This document shows, one piece after another, positions 1 to 11,660 of a DNA stretch of 64,000 nucleotides (positions within the stretch are counted from its first letter, which is position 1; every line of letters begins with the position of its first letter). The DNA is taken from positions 156,501-220,500 of the forward strand of contig JAWNZC010000224.1 in NCBI GenBank assembly GCA_035771165.1, in the 5' to 3' direction. The stretch is from Paragorgia papillata. Lineage: Eukaryota > Cnidaria > Anthozoa > Scleralcyonacea > Coralliidae. The translations under genes and the position numbers were made by a program. The notes under the pieces were generated by a model, which was given only the letters and a program-made list of their open reading frames with translations, had not been told where the DNA came from and did no database searches.

Positions 1-620
1 ACGCAGGTTCAGGTTGTCACATGCAGTGCTAAGATCTAAAGTCTAAACACATTGGTCACAGACAAAAGTCAAAACACAATCCAGTTCTCCGATAGAAAAC
101 ACAATGTGAATTTGGAATACACTGACAAAACACGATTGCCTGTATTGATGTCGAGTCTCTTCGGGTATTAAATATCAACACAGCTATTAACGGCGTGTGC
201 TATTGTAAGCGTATATGATATCAAAATACTTGCCAGCGACATTACTGACCAATATTAAACTATGTCTGTGAACACACAAAACACATCCGAGACGAGAAAG
301 ACTTGATCAGACATCAGGAAAGCAAAGAAAGAAAGCATTATTTCCACACATATACAGCGTTCATGTCAAGTCTCTTCGGGTATTAAATATCAACACAGCG
401 TCATGTTTACGGCGTGTATTAAAGCGTATATAATATTAAGATACTTGCCAGCGACATTACTGACCAATAACTAGGTCTGTGAACACACAAAACACATCCG
501 AGACGAGAAAGACTTGATCAGACATCAGGAAAGCAAAGAAAGAAAGCATTTGGCATGCATGCTAGGAAAGCAAAGAAAGAAAGCATTTGGCATGCACGCA
601 TCAGTTTCGCAAAGCCTCGA
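1..620 (+). repeat. Distal 3' flank of an upstream FReD unit (copy 0)
   Basis: This stretch matches the 3' flanks of gene A (about 14434-14770) and gene B (about 40435-40990), including the phrases GTGCTAAGATCTAAAGTC and AAGACTTGATCAGACATCAG, which occur twice here (near 300 and 510). No coding exon is seen. It shows that the tandem array continues upstream of the window. The short open frames here are not conserved between copies and are not called. Confidence 0.75.
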
Positions 621-876
621 CAATTTAAACACAAACTTTTATTATAATGTCTTCTTTCGATTTTTGCTCAATTTCAACCTCGTGGTTCACATCGTCACTG
701 ATCGTCACATGCTAGTCACATGTTGCCTCGCCCAAACCCACACGCAGATGCAAATAAGCGCTCTGGACATCGTGGCCTCACTAATTAGTGGATCTATGAA
801 CTCAATTGGGATAAATTTCAGTATTTTCAGATGGAACATTTTTCTTCGTCCTGCCTAAATGACGTTCACTAACAAT

Positions 877-1100
877 CAGTGGTGTATAGCCAAAGGAGGC
901 TAGTGGAGAGCCCGCCCCAATTCGCCATTCCCCCCCCCCCCCCCCACCCCCCCCCAAAAAAAAAGGAAAAAAAAGTGTAATGACGTTTCATGTTCACAAT
1001 TCTGTAAAATCTCATTCCAAAATGGCATTCCAGGCACGCTAGGTTTCAACATTGGGGGGGGGGGGGGGGTTTCAACTTTTCGTGCCCTGCAGATTCCTTG
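877..1100. repeat. Poly-C and poly-G tracts
   Basis: A C-rich run (about 930-955) and a 16-base G run (1054-1069) lie 100 bases apart on the same strand, so the region could fold back on itself. The left edge (CAGTGGTGTATAGCC at 877) resembles the end of a hAT-type element, but no matching right end was found. No gene is seen from here to about 1780, only a short TA run near 1453-1470. Confidence 0.5.
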
Positions 1101-1780
1101 CCCTTTCGGCGCTCAAACCCCACAGGTCAGTGTCAAGCCCTCCGCACAGTTTGACATCGAGTTTGACATCAATCCACCTTGGCACCTCCTCACGCGTCCG
1201 CCATAATCAGGGTTCTGGTAACGCCGCACTGCTAATAAATAACTACTAACAACCTTAAAAACACAAGGCTTTTTAAAATGATTTCTTATTTCTTCTACAC
1301 CCTTATCCAATTTTGTACCAGCCAGCACTTCCTTGCGATAGTAACTTCTAGTTATAGTTATATTTATAGTTAGTTAGAACATTTATTTAAACACGATAAT
1401 TCTGTACAATAGTTATATATGGCAGCAAAATACTGATCAGTGGTCGTGTGCATATATATATATATATATGTGCAATTGTAAAAAACATAAACCAGGCGTA
1501 CACCTGCATTGGTTTTAATTCTCATCAATGCATCCCTTCCAGTAGTCGGGATAGTAAATACGACTACAAAAATTTAGGGAGTCTGTGTCGAAAAGATGTG
1601 AACAGCTTAGTGTTTATGTAGATATACTTGCCGACGTAGACAACTAAACAAGCTGTTATTGCAAGGAGCGATCGATAACTTTCGAGAAAGCGGCTTATAT
1701 TTACTTAGCCGTTTATTTTGCATCATGAAAAAGGCCGCTACTTTAATTAATTCGTGAAGCTAGTAATTACTTTCGAAAGG

Positions 1781-1960
1781 GCGGTTATTGCTATTGACAT
1801 TTTAGATAATGAACTCTGAACGGTTTTATTTTACTTATTACTGAGCAACTTTTAAATAAATGTGGTCATGGAAATTTTATTACTCGTAAACATTACGAGA
1901 AGTTGTGTTTTTTACCCAATCTCTTACATCTTAGAATTTTCAGTTGCCATGCATGTAACC
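1781..1960 (+). repeat. Direct repeat, left copy (about 180 bp)
   Basis: The block from GCGGTTATTGCTATTGACAT to GCCATGCATGTAACC recurs almost unchanged at 3832-4010, about 2 kb downstream in the same orientation. Flanking phrases are also repeated (TTCGTGAAG near 1751 and 2465; AGAGGTTCGCACATAC near 2743 and 4019). The pair could be long terminal repeats of a decayed element or a local duplication. No coding remnant of an LTR element is visible between them. Confidence 0.7.
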
Positions 1961-2943
1961 ATTTTCTCTTCGGCCCCAAACCTGGCTATAAATAACTACA
2001 CCTGTCTCCTGTCTCCTCCTAACACCTGCCTGTATTATTTTTTATGAATATTTATATATCACAATAGCCAGCATGATGCTTAAAATATAGTTTAATCTAG
2101 AATAAATTACGAAAAAGGAGAATAACATGTATAGTAGCTGTTATTAGGAATTTTCAGTACAAAGACAATAGTTATAGGTAAGCGGAGTGAGACAGTCATG
2201 CAACAAAAAATTTTCCTTTTTTTTACCCCGAGAGGTAATAGATCATCACAAAGACTTATGTAAATTTACATCATCCATTACAAGGACCACAAAAAAGCCG
2301 AAAAATAGAAAAACCCTATATAGAACATTTGCTACCCTTAAACTAATTTTGTAAGAAAATTAAATGCGCGGAATGGGTGATTTAAGAAGCGGTTACCGCG
2401 CGAAGACAGCTTTATATACTTAGGCGTATATTTTGTATCGTGAAAAAAGGCCGATACCTTTAATTCGTGAAGTGGGGCGGTTCGGAGGGCCGGTTACTTT
2501 TGAGGGCTTTACAGGATATAGTGTCTTACGATGACACCGTATAAATTAGTTTACTGTTAACCCTGACGGCAAAAGGTATACCAGAAAAGAAGGACGAATT
2601 GTTGCTTTCAATTACTTGGAATACCATACTGTCATCACAGATATCACCAGAATTTCAACTATAAAGACCGAAGGTAAAAATCGTGTTTTGTTAACTGTTA
2701 ACTGTATGATGTAGGGAAGTGCGGTCGTATTTAAGAAGCCTTAGAGGTTCGCACATACAACTATAAAAATCGTCGTGTTTTTTAAACAATTTCTGGACGG
2801 CATCTGAGTGACCTGACTTTCAAGTTTTATGTATTTTACTCTGGTCAACGCCAGGCTATTTTACTCGTTCTGTTATCCAGACTATTATCATGTTTTTATT
2901 TATGTTTGTATAATGTGCACAGGAAAGTAAATTAAATAGATTA

Positions 2944-3345
2944 TTAAGGTCCTGTTTACATGAAGCGGATTGAGTGTTCAAGTCAAATCGCACATGTTGT
3001 TTCTCCTTGCATGTTGTGTTTACATGAAGAAGAAGATTGAACGTTTTCGATCTGATCGAAAGAATAGCTGAAGTCAATCCACGCAGTGGAGTGGATCTTA
3101 AATGTCTCCAATCTGATTCATCTAAACACGGTTTGACTTGAAAATTATACTTGACACGCATGTGTAAAGTTGGCCGTGCCAAATGGCACACACTGAGGGA
3201 AGCACATGCAGAAAACAGTATTCCAAAACCGAAAACAAAGTTCCAAGCAGATCGGATTCTCCATGCATGTAAACATGTGCCCGGATTGACTTCACTCGCG
3301 TTTTTCGATCCGATTGGACTGTCCATCATGTAAACATGGCCTAAG
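2944..3345. mobile_element. Fold-back MITE, about 400 bp
   Basis: The ends are imperfect inverted repeats: GTCCTGTTTACATGA on the left and TCATGTAAACATGGC on the right, with further GTTTACATGA / CATGTAAACAT words inside. There is no transposase-like frame. The 179-codon minus-strand open frame that covers it is a by-product of the element. Class is uncertain because no target-site duplication could be fixed. Confidence 0.6.
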
Positions 3346-3831
3346 ACATCTAGCCTTTGAAAGAGTGCCCTGTTCTTTTTTGTACCTTCTCGCAAAAGGA
3401 TGATCGAAAAGCAAAGTTAAAAAGTTTTCAACCTTCCTTCAGCTCCAAGAAAAACTTCAAACTTTCGATATATGCACCATCTTCAAAACAGCGGGAATTT
3501 TGGCTTTCGCGTGACATTTAGTAATAGAGTAATTCAGCTTTCAACTTTGGCTGGGTAAGCTTTTGATAATTATAGTTTTCTAACAATGAAATCTCCAAGA
3601 CAGCTGTGGGGTGAAGCAATAACAACAGAAGGTTAAAAAAAGATGGAATATTTTTGTCAAAACTGAAATAATTTTTGCACAATCGGGCCAATAACTAACT
3701 TTAACTATTAAAACATTTTTTTATTATCTGCATTGCTAACTAACAAAACGAAAAACTGACAGATATTTTCGATCTTTACAAACAATTTTAAAAGCATGTG
3801 TTTTTGTAGTGATTTATAGTGACAGGTATAG

Positions 3832-4010
3832 GCGGTTATTGCTATTGACATGTTAGATAATGAACTCTGAACGGTTTTATTTTACTTGTTACTGAGCAAC
3901 TTTTAAATAAATGCGGTCATGGAAATTTTAATCTCATAAACATTACGAGAAGCTGTGTTTTTTACCCAATCTTTTACATCTTAGAATTTTCAGTTGCCAT
4001 GCATGTAACC
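3832..4010 (+). repeat. Direct repeat, right copy (about 180 bp)
   Basis: Partner of the block at 1781-1960, with only scattered differences (for example ATGCGGTCATGG here against ATGTGGTCATGG there). Between this repeat and the conserved promoter block near 4820 the sequence is AT-rich and I see no gene. Confidence 0.7.
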
Positions 4011-4819
4011 AAAAGGCTCAGAGGTTCGCACATACTACTATAAAAACCGAGAAACAACTAAATATTGTCTTTATAAGAAGAAAGGATTGAGATATACAAA
4101 ACAAACCCTAAGCGACTATATTTATTGAGAGTAAGATATGACAGTATTTAGACACTGATAACCCAATGGCCCTCACCCCTTGATGGAACTATAGTTTTAA
4201 ATGGAGAAACTATGGTGTTGATTTTACGGAGGGCGGAAAACCGGAGAACCCGGTGAAAACCTTCGAGACACAGGAGAAAACCAACAACTCCACTCACACG
4301 AAGCTAATGTTCTCATCCATCAGAGCACTAACCCCTTCGTTTCGGGTTCTATTTAGTTTTCTTTCCTATGCATGTTGGTTAAATTAAACATATCATTTTA
4401 AATGACAAATATATTTATCTAGTGTTTTTTATACAATATTATTTGACCTTGGCCCGTTTCGAGACCTTGAAAAGCGCAATTTCACGCCATTCTGAATTTA
4501 TTTTAACATTAACAGGCCTCTTTTAAATATTACTTACATGATGAACATTTGTTGACATGATTGACTGAACTGTTGACCTGAAAGGTAGATGAGAGCATGC
4601 ATATATACCTGCCAAACAGCAACTCAATTAAATTTATTTTATTTAATTCTTTTTGTCAAAAAATCACTCAGTGACTTTACCTAATTCGTTTCGTTCGGCT
4701 TATATTTTCTAACCATAGTATATTCCTAAAAATACTTTTAACAAAACTAAACTCTTCTACAATTTAAAATTAATACTTTTATGTAGACTTATCATCTAAA
4801 TGTATTGACTTAATTAAGA

Positions 4820-4911
4820 CATCATTAACTAAAACATTGACAGTGGTAGTTATTGCCGACACTCATTTAATTCATATTTCCTGCGTCATTTACGTTTATA
4901 AAAGACTTGTG
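4820..4911 (+). promoter_or_regulatory. Conserved TATA-containing upstream block of gene A
   Basis: About 90 bases here are nearly identical to 54163-54258 upstream of gene C, while sequences on both sides are unrelated. The block contains CTGCGTCATTTACG (a CRE/AP-1-like TGCGTCA core) and TATAAAAG at 4897-4904. The sharp limits of conservation suggest a shared core promoter. If the TATA box acts at the usual 25-30 bases, transcription would start near 4927-4932, just after the ATG at 4921. That would favour the internal ATG at 5110. No equivalent block was found upstream of gene B. Confidence 0.6.
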
Positions 4912-4920
4912 TGTTGAGAG

Positions 4921-5245
4921 ATGGTGGAACAAGAGCCTGTTATTTATTGTGAAACGAGGGATCCAATACCGCCAGGTCCACCAGATCTACCTCCCAGAAA
5001 TAGAGACGTTTTCCCACATTCCAGGTTTCAAGAAAATCAAACTGTTGTCTCGCAAAGCCATAAGAGATGTTGTCAAAACACTTTCTCAACCAAGCAAGTG
5101 GCGCTGATAATGGCGGTCGTATTTTATGCCACTTTGTCAATAGCGTTTATCGTAATACATTTTACGGAAGACAATGAAAATAGAAATTCTACCAATGAAA
5201 AGAAAAATGTCACAAGTATAGCGACACCAAAGCCAAAGAGCAAAG
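4921..5245 (+). CDS. FReD gene A, exon 1: cytoplasmic tail, membrane anchor and stalk
   Basis: The 325-nt exon encodes 108 residues plus one base (phase 1) and ends at AAAG|GTAAGT. Residues 1-58 are polar with a proline-rich PPGPPDLPPR motif and a Cys-Cys at 50-51. Residues about 60-81 (VALIMAVVFYATLSIAFIVI) form one hydrophobic span. The rest is a polar stalk with two N-glycosylation sequons (N89, N96). Phase 1 matches the FReD exon at 8718 directly, with no PAN or EGF exon seen between, which gives a 328-residue protein. From ATG 4921 the topology would be type II (outside C-terminus, like vertebrate FIBCD1). From ATG 5110 (Met64) the hydrophobic segment would become an ordinary signal peptide. 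A LINE relic lies in the intron. A missed short exon cannot be excluded. Confidence 0.7.
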
Positions 5246-5699
5246 GTAAGTACACGATAAACGGTCTTATTTTATTATATATACCCTCACAAATAATCGC
5301 CCAATGGACCTTATGCATTATCGCAAAACATGCTGGTAGTTTAGTTACACTAAAAAATTAGGAAGATGGCGACCGCTTCATTCGAATAGGAGCCGTGAAG
5401 CATTTAGGCCAAGTAAAAAGCAGTCAAGCGGGGTCTTTTTTTGTCAAAGTAATTTTAGGCAAAGGTTCAAAGGCTACACAGTACAGTAATAAAGGGCACA
5501 ATGAAATATTAATAACAAAAGACTTTAGTTTTAATACTGTATTTTTTTTTCACAAATTAATTTGAACAAATGACTGGCTTCAATATATAAAATAGGCACG
5601 CCCAGACGTGCATGTATCTCTGCATTATACTTGTAACAACCTTGTATTCAGATTAAAAGCTGAGCAAGATTTTTGACAAAATTGTCCATGCTCACAGGC

Positions 5700-6245
5700 C
5701 ATGCTGTGTTTTAACTTTAAAAAAAGAAGAACTCAGAGTAAAGCCATCAAGGCACAGGAGGCTAAGCACTAACAACTCTACTCGTATCTGGCATGACTTC
5801 CAAGCCCAGACAGGTGGTCACCCATTCAAATACTAACTCAATCCAATTGGGCTTTTACCTGTGCCTCTCTACTCCGCTGAAACGTACACCCTTTATCGCA
5901 GCCACATCAAGAAACTGAACTCCGTACAGATGAGACACCTGAGGATAATACTGGGAATAAAGTGGCAGGACCACATCACAAACGTGGAAGTGCTCAGAAG
6001 GGCCAGCATGGTGAGTGTCGAAGCTCTCTTAGCAGCACACCAACTCAGGTGGGCTGGTCATGTCCTTCGTATGCAACAGGATCGAATACATGCATCCTGT
6101 TGTACGGAGAGCTTGCTGATGGAACCAGACTCAAAGGAGGCCAGAAGCTTCGCTTCAAAGATGTCATGAAAAGACATATGAAGGCTGCTGGGATTGATGC
6201 GAGTAAATGGGAAGAAACTGCTCAAAATCGACAAGAGTGGAGGAA
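5700..6245 (+). pseudogene. LINE (non-LTR retrotransposon) ORF2 C-terminal relic
   Basis: Translation from about 5861 gives AETYTLYRSHIKKLNSVQMR, then LRIILGIKWQDHITNVEVLR and LRWAGHVLRM, the hallmark segment that follows the reverse transcriptase in many non-LTR elements. Near 6090 the frame changes, and the homology continues in another frame as ELADGTRLKGGQKLRFKDVM and EETAQNRQEWRKI. One frameshift therefore breaks the coding sequence. It lies in the first intron of gene A in sense orientation. Nothing of the catalytic YADD region is present, so it is a 5'-truncated dead copy. Confidence 0.85.
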
Positions 6246-6254
6246 GATCAACGT

Positions 6255-6331
6255 CGTACCCAGGGTCTTATCTCCGCTCCCTCGCCCCCGCCCACCGCTG
6301 CGAAAAGACCCTGGTCCAGGCTGGTCACGTG
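6255..6331. repeat. GC-rich repeat, inverted partner of 7362-7440
   Basis: CGTACCCAGGGTCTTATCTC through GGCTGGTCACGTG here is matched in reverse at 7362-7440 (CACGTGACCAGCGTGGACC to GACCCTGGGTACGAG). The two copies lie about 1 kb apart within the first intron of gene A. They could be ends of one element or two insertions of the same short repeat. The interval between them is AT-rich and shows no gene. Confidence 0.6.
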
Positions 6332-7361
6332 CTGCCCAAAATATGGGCAGTACAAAATAAATTTAGTGTGGGTAGGGTGGTACAAAAAACTTTCGGCTTA
6401 CCGACCGTGGCCAGATGAAATGTCACGACTCACGAAAGGTGCACAACGGCTTGGAGAAACAATCCGGAAAGAGATATAATTTAATAAGAATGCCAAAGTC
6501 TCAAAGATCAATATTTTGTTGGCTTTGTAGCGCTGGCGACATGTGTTATTGATGGGAGAATATTCGTTTCAAGCATTCGAATCGCGAGGCTTTTAACTGG
6601 ATGTATTCGCTTAAATATAACGGCAGCTTTCGCGTGTGGTATTCAACAACGAACATGATAATTGATAAATATTTGATATAAAATGCCAATTTTCAAGTTC
6701 ATTTTAAAAAGGTTAGTCGATATCCGTATACCTATTATATTTTAAACAATTGACGAGGGACTATAATTAATACGACGTGTTATTATTAATACTCCGAAAA
6801 GCGGCGGGTATTAGGTTGTTGCGTTTAAAACGATCGAAACTAAAGATACGTAACAAGTTAACTTGAACGGGGGTTTCTTTATCGGACAAGTTTGTGACAG
6901 CAAAGAAGAAGAAAAAATCGATAAGAAAGGCCGCTTTCTTGAAGTCTACTGAAAGTACTATTTCGTTAAGTAAACAACACATGCTGCGCATTCAGAAATG
7001 CAGACAGATGACAACAAAGGTTCAACATTTCACCTTTGCCTTATTAAATGTGTCTAGTGTCTTGCTATAGCATTATAGAATGATCTTGGTTTCAAATATT
7101 TTACTATTTTAGTACTGTTTATTTTTGTTTATTTGTCGTTGATTACTATTGTTCGATATTTTAATATACTTTGCCGAATGGAACAGCGATTTATTACAAA
7201 CTAAAAACAATGGCTGTCAAAACAACTTGTTTCAATTTTAAAATAACCATTCATACCAGAAAGCAAGACAAGATACGTATTACATGCATTTCTTCGACTA
7301 TTCCAGCGAGGTCAAGCATTGATACGCAGGGGCCCCTCCACAGTCGAAAATTTTTAGACGA

Positions 7362-7440
7362 CACGTGACCAGCGTGGACCAGGGTCTTTTCGCAGCGGTG
7401 GGCGGGGGCGGGGGAGCGGAGGTAAGACCCTGGGTACGAG
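7362..7440. repeat. GC-rich repeat, inverted partner of 6255-6331
   Basis: Reverse-orientation copy of the repeat at 6255-6331, including the CGCAGCGGTGGGCGGGGGCG core. It ends about 200 bases before the purine triplet array. Confidence 0.6.
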
Positions 7441-7639
7441 GTTGGAGGAAAGTTATCAGGGCTGGCATGGAAAACATCGAAAAAAGAAGAGCTGATGACG
7501 CAGCACGAAGGCACTTCATCAGAAACAATCCAGGAAATCCAGATCATTCCTGTGAGCAGTGCAGCCGTTCGTTTCATAGTGCAAGGGGCTTATTACTACA
7601 TCGGATCGACATCAATCGACTACAATCGATGGACAGAAG

Positions 7640-7966
7640 GAGGAGGAGGAGGAGGAGGAGGAGGAGGAGGAGGAGGAGAAGGAGGAGAAGGAGGAGAAGG
7701 AGAAGGAGGAGAAGGAGGAGAAGGAGGAGAAGGAGGAGAAGGAGGAGAAGGAGAAGGAGGAGATGGAGATGGAGATGGAGACGGAGACGGAGACGGAGAC
7801 GAAGACGAAGACGAAGACAAAGGAGAAGAAGAAGAAGAAGAAGAAGAAGAAGAAGAAGAAGAAGAAGAAGAAGAAGAAGAAGAAGAAGAAGAAGAAGAAG
7901 AAGAAGAAGAAGAAGAAGAAGAAGAAGAAGAAGAAGAAGAAGAAGAAGAAGAAGAAGAAGAAGACT
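7640..7966 (+). repeat. Purine triplet microsatellite (GGA)n / (GAA)n
   Basis: About 325 bases are nearly pure purine on this strand, grading from GGA through GGAGAA and GGAGAC to a clean GAA run of roughly 45 repeats from about 7825. Long charged, serine or arginine open frames across it on both strands are low-complexity artefacts. It lies in the first intron of gene A. Such tracts can form triplex (H-DNA) structures. Confidence 0.95.
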
Positions 7967-8717
7967 GTAACTTAGTTCTGTAACGGAGCGACGGCAGCAT
8001 CGGCGATGGCTGTTTGGATGCTCTTGTCCATTACGTCCTCAAAACAATAAATAGTAGCTTTTCTAGCATTACTAACTGCTACGTTGATAACTTCTTTCAA
8101 GCTGGCTGATTGCAGAAACGAACTCTTTTATTTTGGATTAAAGATTTTGTTGATATCATTGACATTCGGCATTTGCTGACTTGACGACTGAGACGTGTTC
8201 TTGTATTCGACGCCATGGATACTACTTCCTCTCTACACCTATGGACTTCAAATATTTCTACAACGATAATGCCGCTTCTCTCACAGTTTAATTCGACTTA
8301 TTATATACAGTTTATTAGTTCCACTAATACTATATTGCCAAATACTAAAAATACACCAGGAGATTTCCTGGTGTCGCAGTGGGCCGCGACGCTCTTGTGC
8401 TTAGTTGACGCGTTCAGTCAAGTGTTCGTCATCTGTGATCTATTACAGTACACACATGGAAAAATGTATTGTATTTGTTAAATACACATTGTAAAATTCT
8501 AATTATAAGACCTGGGGCCGGAGCTTATACAGCAATAATGCCGCGAGTGTGCTTATGATCGAGAGAGCTTCTAGTTATGGGAAGCGAAAAAATGTTTGGA
8601 GACCCATACCACAGACACATTACGTTTTCCCTGTAGCTATATATTTGCTCTATGTGGATTTACACTTTTATATATATATATATTGGTGACATTCTTCTAC
8701 TTAATCTTTACATGTAG

Positions 8718-9101
8718 TACTGCGGAAAAGTTGTGCTGATTTGTACAAAAATGGAGTAAAAGAAAATGGCGTCTACACGATTGACCCAGATTGTCGAGGA
8801 ACTTTTGATGTAAGGTGTGACATGACAACTGATAGAGGAGGCTGGACTGTTTTTCAAAGACGAATGGACGGAAGCGTGGATTTTTATCTAAATTGGGCTG
8901 ACTACAAAAATGGATTTGGTAATCTCAGTGGAGAGTTCTGGCTTGGACTGGACAAGATAAATCGTTTGTCAAAGAGTGGTCAAGATGTTTTGAGAGTTGA
9001 TCTGGAAGATTTTGAAAACGGAGCACGTTACGCTAAGTACAGCACATTTGCCATGGCAGATGAAACGGACCTATATAAGTTGACAGTTGAAGGTTATTCA
9101 G
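8718..9101 (+). CDS. FReD gene A, exon 2: N-terminal half of fibrinogen-related domain
   Basis: The 384-nt exon lies between ATGTAG|TA and TTCAG|GTGAGA and is in phase 1 at both ends. It starts [12 protein letters not shown] and carries the family signatures [33 protein letters not shown] and [10 protein letters not shown]. FReDs fold into a globular C-terminal domain that binds acetylated or charged ligands in ficolins, tachylectin-5 and FIBCD1. Compared with genes B and C, the DPDD loop here reads DPDC, adding a cysteine not typical of the domain. The same exon is present at 35520-35903 and 60068-60451 with over 90 percent apparent identity. Confidence 0.93.
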
Positions 9102-9429
9102 GTGAGAAACGTTTTATTTGAGAAAGTTATTAATAAGGTACAAAGATATTTGTTTGTAGTTGCGTATTAGAAAATTGAAACGTGTCGTACGCTTGGTCAA
9201 ATTTGAGCAAGACAAGTCGTCACAATTGCAGTATTGCAGAAAAATTTCTTTCTACTGTGTGCGATGATTGTAGAAACTTATCTCGCAAAGATTTTGGTTA
9301 TTGCACAAAATGGTAAAGGTCTTGTTATAGCACTTTCACACGATCTGATTAATTGGATCCGATTATTGCGCTGATGTATATATGTGATTGACTAGAGTGA
9401 CTTACAAGAGTTGAAATATAGTAAGGTTT

Positions 9430-9525
9430 GGTATACTACCGAAATATGGAACGTAGATTATGTGATTCAAGCGAAGGTCCTTCGTCAGAGAGAAACGTCA
9501 CATTACTTTGACTTACAAGAGTGTC
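9430..9525 (-). repeat. Repeat with hammerhead-like core
   Basis: On the minus strand this reads CTCTCTGACGAAGGACCTTC followed by GCTTGAATCAC. The CTGANGA box, a short GC-rich hairpin and a GAAA-like box are the order seen in hammerhead ribozymes of Penelope-like elements and retrozymes. Here the second box is GAAT, so cleavage is unlikely. The same relic is in the equivalent introns of B (36230-36320) and C (60780-60870), and a plus-strand copy lies at 20996-21090. Confidence 0.4.
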
Positions 9526-9580
9526 GAGTAATTTGCTTGCGAACACTACAGTTTTTACTTTGATATGCAAATCACATACA

Positions 9581-10140
9581 TTAAGGTGGCTCCATACAGT
9601 TTCTTGAAAAATGGAAAATACAAGTTTGAGAGTCGAAAACACGTGCATAAACAATTCGGAAAAAGAATAAAACTAAATGTTATGCATAGTTAAACATTCT
9701 GACAATCAAAAACTGTTACCAAATAAATAGTAGTTACCAAGTAAAGAGTAATCAATAGGTCGATTTTAAAAAAATTCTGTAGATCCAAATTTTTTGAAAA
9801 TTAGCAAACATGATTTTTCCGAGAAAAAAAATTATTCGTTCTACAGAATTTTTTTTAAATCGGCTTATTGATTACTCATACTTCACGAAAAGTTTTAATG
9901 AAAAAAAAGTTGGGGGTCACCAAAGTTTTTTTCGAATTAAATTAGTTTGAAAGGTAATTGGCAGCCATTTTGAAACGTCATTGTTGCCATAGCAACAACG
10001 GTTGCTATTTATTTGGTAACAGTTTTTTATTGTCAGACTGTTTAACTACGCATAACAGTTAGGTTTATTCTTTTTCCGATTTATTTATGCACGTGTTTTG
10101 GACTTTCCACTTTTCAAGAAACTGTATGGAGCCACCTTAA
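9581..10140. mobile_element. Fold-back MITE with TTAA ends, FReD intron of gene A
   Basis: The terminal inverted repeats run from TTAAGGTGGCTCCATACAG to CTGTATGGAGCCACCTTAA and extend inward for about 90 bases, with CACGTGCATAAA / TTTATGCACGTG inside. Both ends carry TTAA, the target preferred by piggyBac-type elements, but no coding sequence supports that class. The element sits at the same intron position in B (36385-36937) and C (60934-61487), so it inserted before the gene duplications. Confidence 0.8.
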
Positions 10141-10637
10141 AAGGAGATTCAGATCTGATTATTTTGCAACTCATTAATAATTTATGAGAAAAATTTAAAA
10201 GAAATATATATTTAATCAGCATTTAGAAATTGGAAGAAGATTACGGTAAAATTTAGGAAATATTTTGGTCGATTTTGTCTTAAAATATTGATTCGTTTAA
10301 GAAGCTATATCCAACACTCGTCAGTGTTTGTCTTCCGATGTCTAAATACAGCCAAGCTGGTTAAAACATAGTTAATACAACATATACATGGTTTGGAAGC
10401 TCTATTGTCTTTCAACATGAAGCATGGTCATGTTGAACTGACAATAGAGATCCTTATATGGAAGTAAATTATATGGACACGTGACGATGAAGCAACTCAC
10501 TAATTAAACCCGAGCGTTGCTATTGGATGACTGCTTCATTATACAGAAAATACAATACCGTGAAATTGCACAAATTTCCATAAACTTGAACAAAAACATA
10601 GAACAATCACTTTGGACGAGTTTCCAAACCATGTATA

Positions 10638-11212
10638 GATCGTTTTCACTCACGTGATCGGTGACCCCATTCGGGTGGTAAAACAATTAACAATTATTGG
10701 ACGACGTTGAGCAAAATGTCGTGATTTGTCAGTGGCGAGCAGATCAATTATTTGACGATGCCGAAGGGAGAGGCAAATAACTGAACTGCGAGACACTGAC
10801 AAATCACGATATTTTGTGAAAACCGAGTTCAATAATTGTTTTATTATTCGATTTATTTTTTATTTGACATTGTTTACCTGTAATTATGTCCATTCATTTC
10901 TTTCCAGCTTGGCTGAACGAGCGATTTACGTTTGCCGAAATTGAGTGTAACGCGCATGAGCAAAATATTATTTGCGGCAAAACAACATATCCGGCTAATG
11001 CGCATGAGCAGACTGTTATTTGTATTGGCAGGTGACGTAGCGGTCCCTCAACCAATTAAAATGAAGATAAAAATAAATCGAATAATAATACGAAATATTT
11101 GAATAAGAATAGAGTTAAATTCCCATAGAATAAAGATGGTACACCAATATGGCCGCCATTTCATTGTTTTGGTACACAAATATGGCCGCCGTGACGTCAG
11201 ATGAAAACCATC
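10638..11212 (+). mobile_element. Insertion in gene A intron, flipped relative to gene C copy
   Basis: The element runs from GATCGTTTTCACTCACGTGA to CAGATGAAAACCATC and is flanked by TATA on both sides (10634-10637 and 11213-11216). Gene B has the empty site CCATGTATATGTTC (about 37411-37424). Gene C has a 129-bp version at exactly the same site in the opposite orientation (62993-63121). The A copy is longer because further AT-rich sequence with its own inverted repeat (about 10707-10823) sits inside it. Confidence 0.75.
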
Positions 11213-11382
11213 TATATGTTCTATTAACTATGGTTAAAACAACACGCGGCATTGCCTCGTATTTTCAACCTGCTTGGCTGTATTTAGAAATTGGAGAAAG
11301 AACACTCTCGTGTTGGATATATTAGATCGGATTATGTGAACGCGTCTTTACACGGACATGGTGCATTTTTTCTCTTTACAAG

Positions 11383-11660
11383 GTGATGCTGGTGACTCAC
11401 TTGCTTTTCACAATAGAATAAAGTTTACCACTAAAGATAAAGATAAAGATAATGACAAACGGAGTGATGTAAACTGTGCTGTGCGTTACAAAGGTGCCTG
11501 GTGGTACAATGAGTGTCATGACTCCAACTTAAATGGTTTGTATCTTCGTGGTACTAACACCAAAACAGCTCAAGGCGTTGTCTGGGAGCACTGGAAAGGA
11601 GACTACTATTCTTTAAAGAAGACTGAAATGAAAATCAGGCCAAAACAGCGTTATTGTTAG
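11383..11660 (+). CDS. FReD gene A, exon 3: C-terminal half of FReD and stop
   Basis: The terminal exon follows TTTACAAG in phase 1. It encodes DAGDSLAFHN, a calcium-site-like run KDKDKDNDK, then [20 protein letters not shown] and the C-terminal EMKIRP. The acidic loop has one extra Lys-Asp pair compared with B and C (an AAAGAT duplication). The ends differ too: B and C stop after RPRNF, while A lacks about 28 bases spanning that stop and reads on to RPKQRYC and a TAG at 11658-11660. This adds a C-terminal cysteine, which together with the extra cysteine of exon 2 makes six FReD cysteines instead of four. Confidence 0.93.

Noticed and set aside
7365..8000. Long Arg-, Glu-, Gly- and Ser-rich open frames on both strands
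   Set aside because: They exist only because GGA/GAA triplets have no stop codons. There is no conserved start and no homology in sister units.
9436..9654. Minus-strand 72-residue frame conserved in all three units (also 36238-36456 and 60789-61058)
   Set aside because: It spans the junction of the hammerhead-like repeat and the fold-back MITE. Conservation reflects recent duplication and the three copies carry replacement changes freely.
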